A stretch of 64,000 bases of DNA from Rapana venosa (Eukaryota > Mollusca > Gastropoda > Neogastropoda > Muricidae). The notes below the pieces were generated by a model, which searched no databases, had not been told where the DNA came from, and saw only the letters and a list, made by a program, of their open reading frames with translations. Location: the NCBI GenBank assembly GCA_028751875.1, contig CM054153.1, positions 22,287,230 through 22,351,229 on the forward strand. Reading direction: 5' to 3'. Position numbers and translations under genes: made by a program. Below are positions 63,290-64,000 of this stretch, piece after piece (position 1 is the stretch's first letter; each line of letters starts with the position of its first letter).

Positions 63290-64000
63290 GCAAAGAACCT
63301 TGAAACATGGTGATGTAAAAATTTTTTAAATAAATTCACATATGCTTGTGTTTTAAATTCATACTTACACATGTCAAGAACACAAAAATAGGTAAAATTC
63401 ATATTTTACCAAAAAACCCTCAAAACACGCTTATGCATATATATATATAAAGTCAATCTTGACTTTATCAAAATTCATGATTTCATGTCTTAATATGCCC
63501 TTATAGGTAATAATTACTATTTAGTAGAGAAACTCAAAGCATTCATCAAAGATTCAAAATCTATCAATAGATATTAAATTCATGATAACACATTTTTACA
63601 CGCCAAAAATAGGCAAAGTCATAATACTGTGCAGAGAAACTGAGATTTTATGCATAAAAGGTTAAGATGTACTATTAATGTAACAAAATTAACAATTACA
63701 CGTCTCAAGTACACCAAAATAGATGATAGTCATATTTTGCAGGAAAAACCCTCTAAATACGCTAATTTTGATACATAAAAAGTCAAGATATACTAATACG
63801 ATTAAGTTCACAATATTACTACACATCTCACGTACACCTAAACAGGCGAAAACCAAATTTTGCAAGGAAACTTGAACAATGCCAATTTAATACAAGAGAC
63901 ACCGATGTATCAATATTCAAAATGACACATTTCAACTGGGACAAAAATAATAGCCGATAGTCACATTTGCAGAGAGAAACTCAAAACATGCTAACCAATA
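63290..64000. repeat. Degenerate tandem array, unit about 105-125 bp
   Basis: The blocks ACACRTCTCAAGTACACCAA, TAGTCATATTTTGCAGG and AAACYCTCAAAACACGC recur about six times (e.g. near 63366, 63698, 63822), with AT-rich spacers. It runs off the window. Confidence 0.65.

Overview
This is a eukaryotic nuclear window: AT-rich, intron-rich and full of repeats, with no prokaryotic signals. It holds parts of two split genes that converge tail to tail. The protein sequences, the metazoan-style tRNA-derived SINEs, the abundant CA/GT and minisatellite DNA, and the TTAA-type and mariner-type transposon remnants suggest a lophotrochozoan, most likely a marine gastropod mollusc. That placement is inferred from general character and not from a marker gene.

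Left gene (+ strand). The last two coding exons of SUB1 (transcriptional coactivator PC4/p15) lie at 4372-4480 and 13412-13491. They encode the complete C-terminal ssDNA-binding fold. The N-terminal exons are off the left edge. The 8.9 kb intron between them carries a candidate 3.38 kb DNA transposon (4961-8338) with terminal inverted repeats and a 7-bp target duplication. An inverted second copy is cut by the window start (1-1062).

Middle (about 13.5-37.4 kb). No gene is recognised here. The region holds a degenerate mariner-like element with matching inverted ends, a roughly 50-bp degenerate tandem array split by two later insertions (a tRNA/5S chimeric SINE and a TTAA-flanked element), two long hairpins, a decayed RNase H-bearing LINE, several SINEs and many microsatellites.

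Right gene (- strand). Thirteen coding exons between 62562 and 37457 join in perfect phase to 2100 nt (699 residues plus stop). They encode a myotubularin-related pseudophosphatase of the MTMR10/MTMR12 group. Only the first N-terminal exon(s) are missing, off the right edge. The Cys and Arg of the phosphatase P-loop are replaced. Its introns are packed with SINEs, LINE 3' ends and minisatellites, and several arrays touch splice sites. The most striking is a ten-copy 36-bp array at the final acceptor. Every copy repeats the splice acceptor in frame, so the last exon could begin at any copy and add 12 residues per copy.

Repeat biology. At least four TTAA-flanked (piggyBac-type) insertions are visible, and two contain recognisable transposase N-terminal fragments. 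About twenty SINE copies show modular architecture: different tRNA-like heads share one central domain. The SUB1-MTMR linkage echoes the vertebrate neighbourhood of SUB1 and MTMR12, suggesting old microsynteny.
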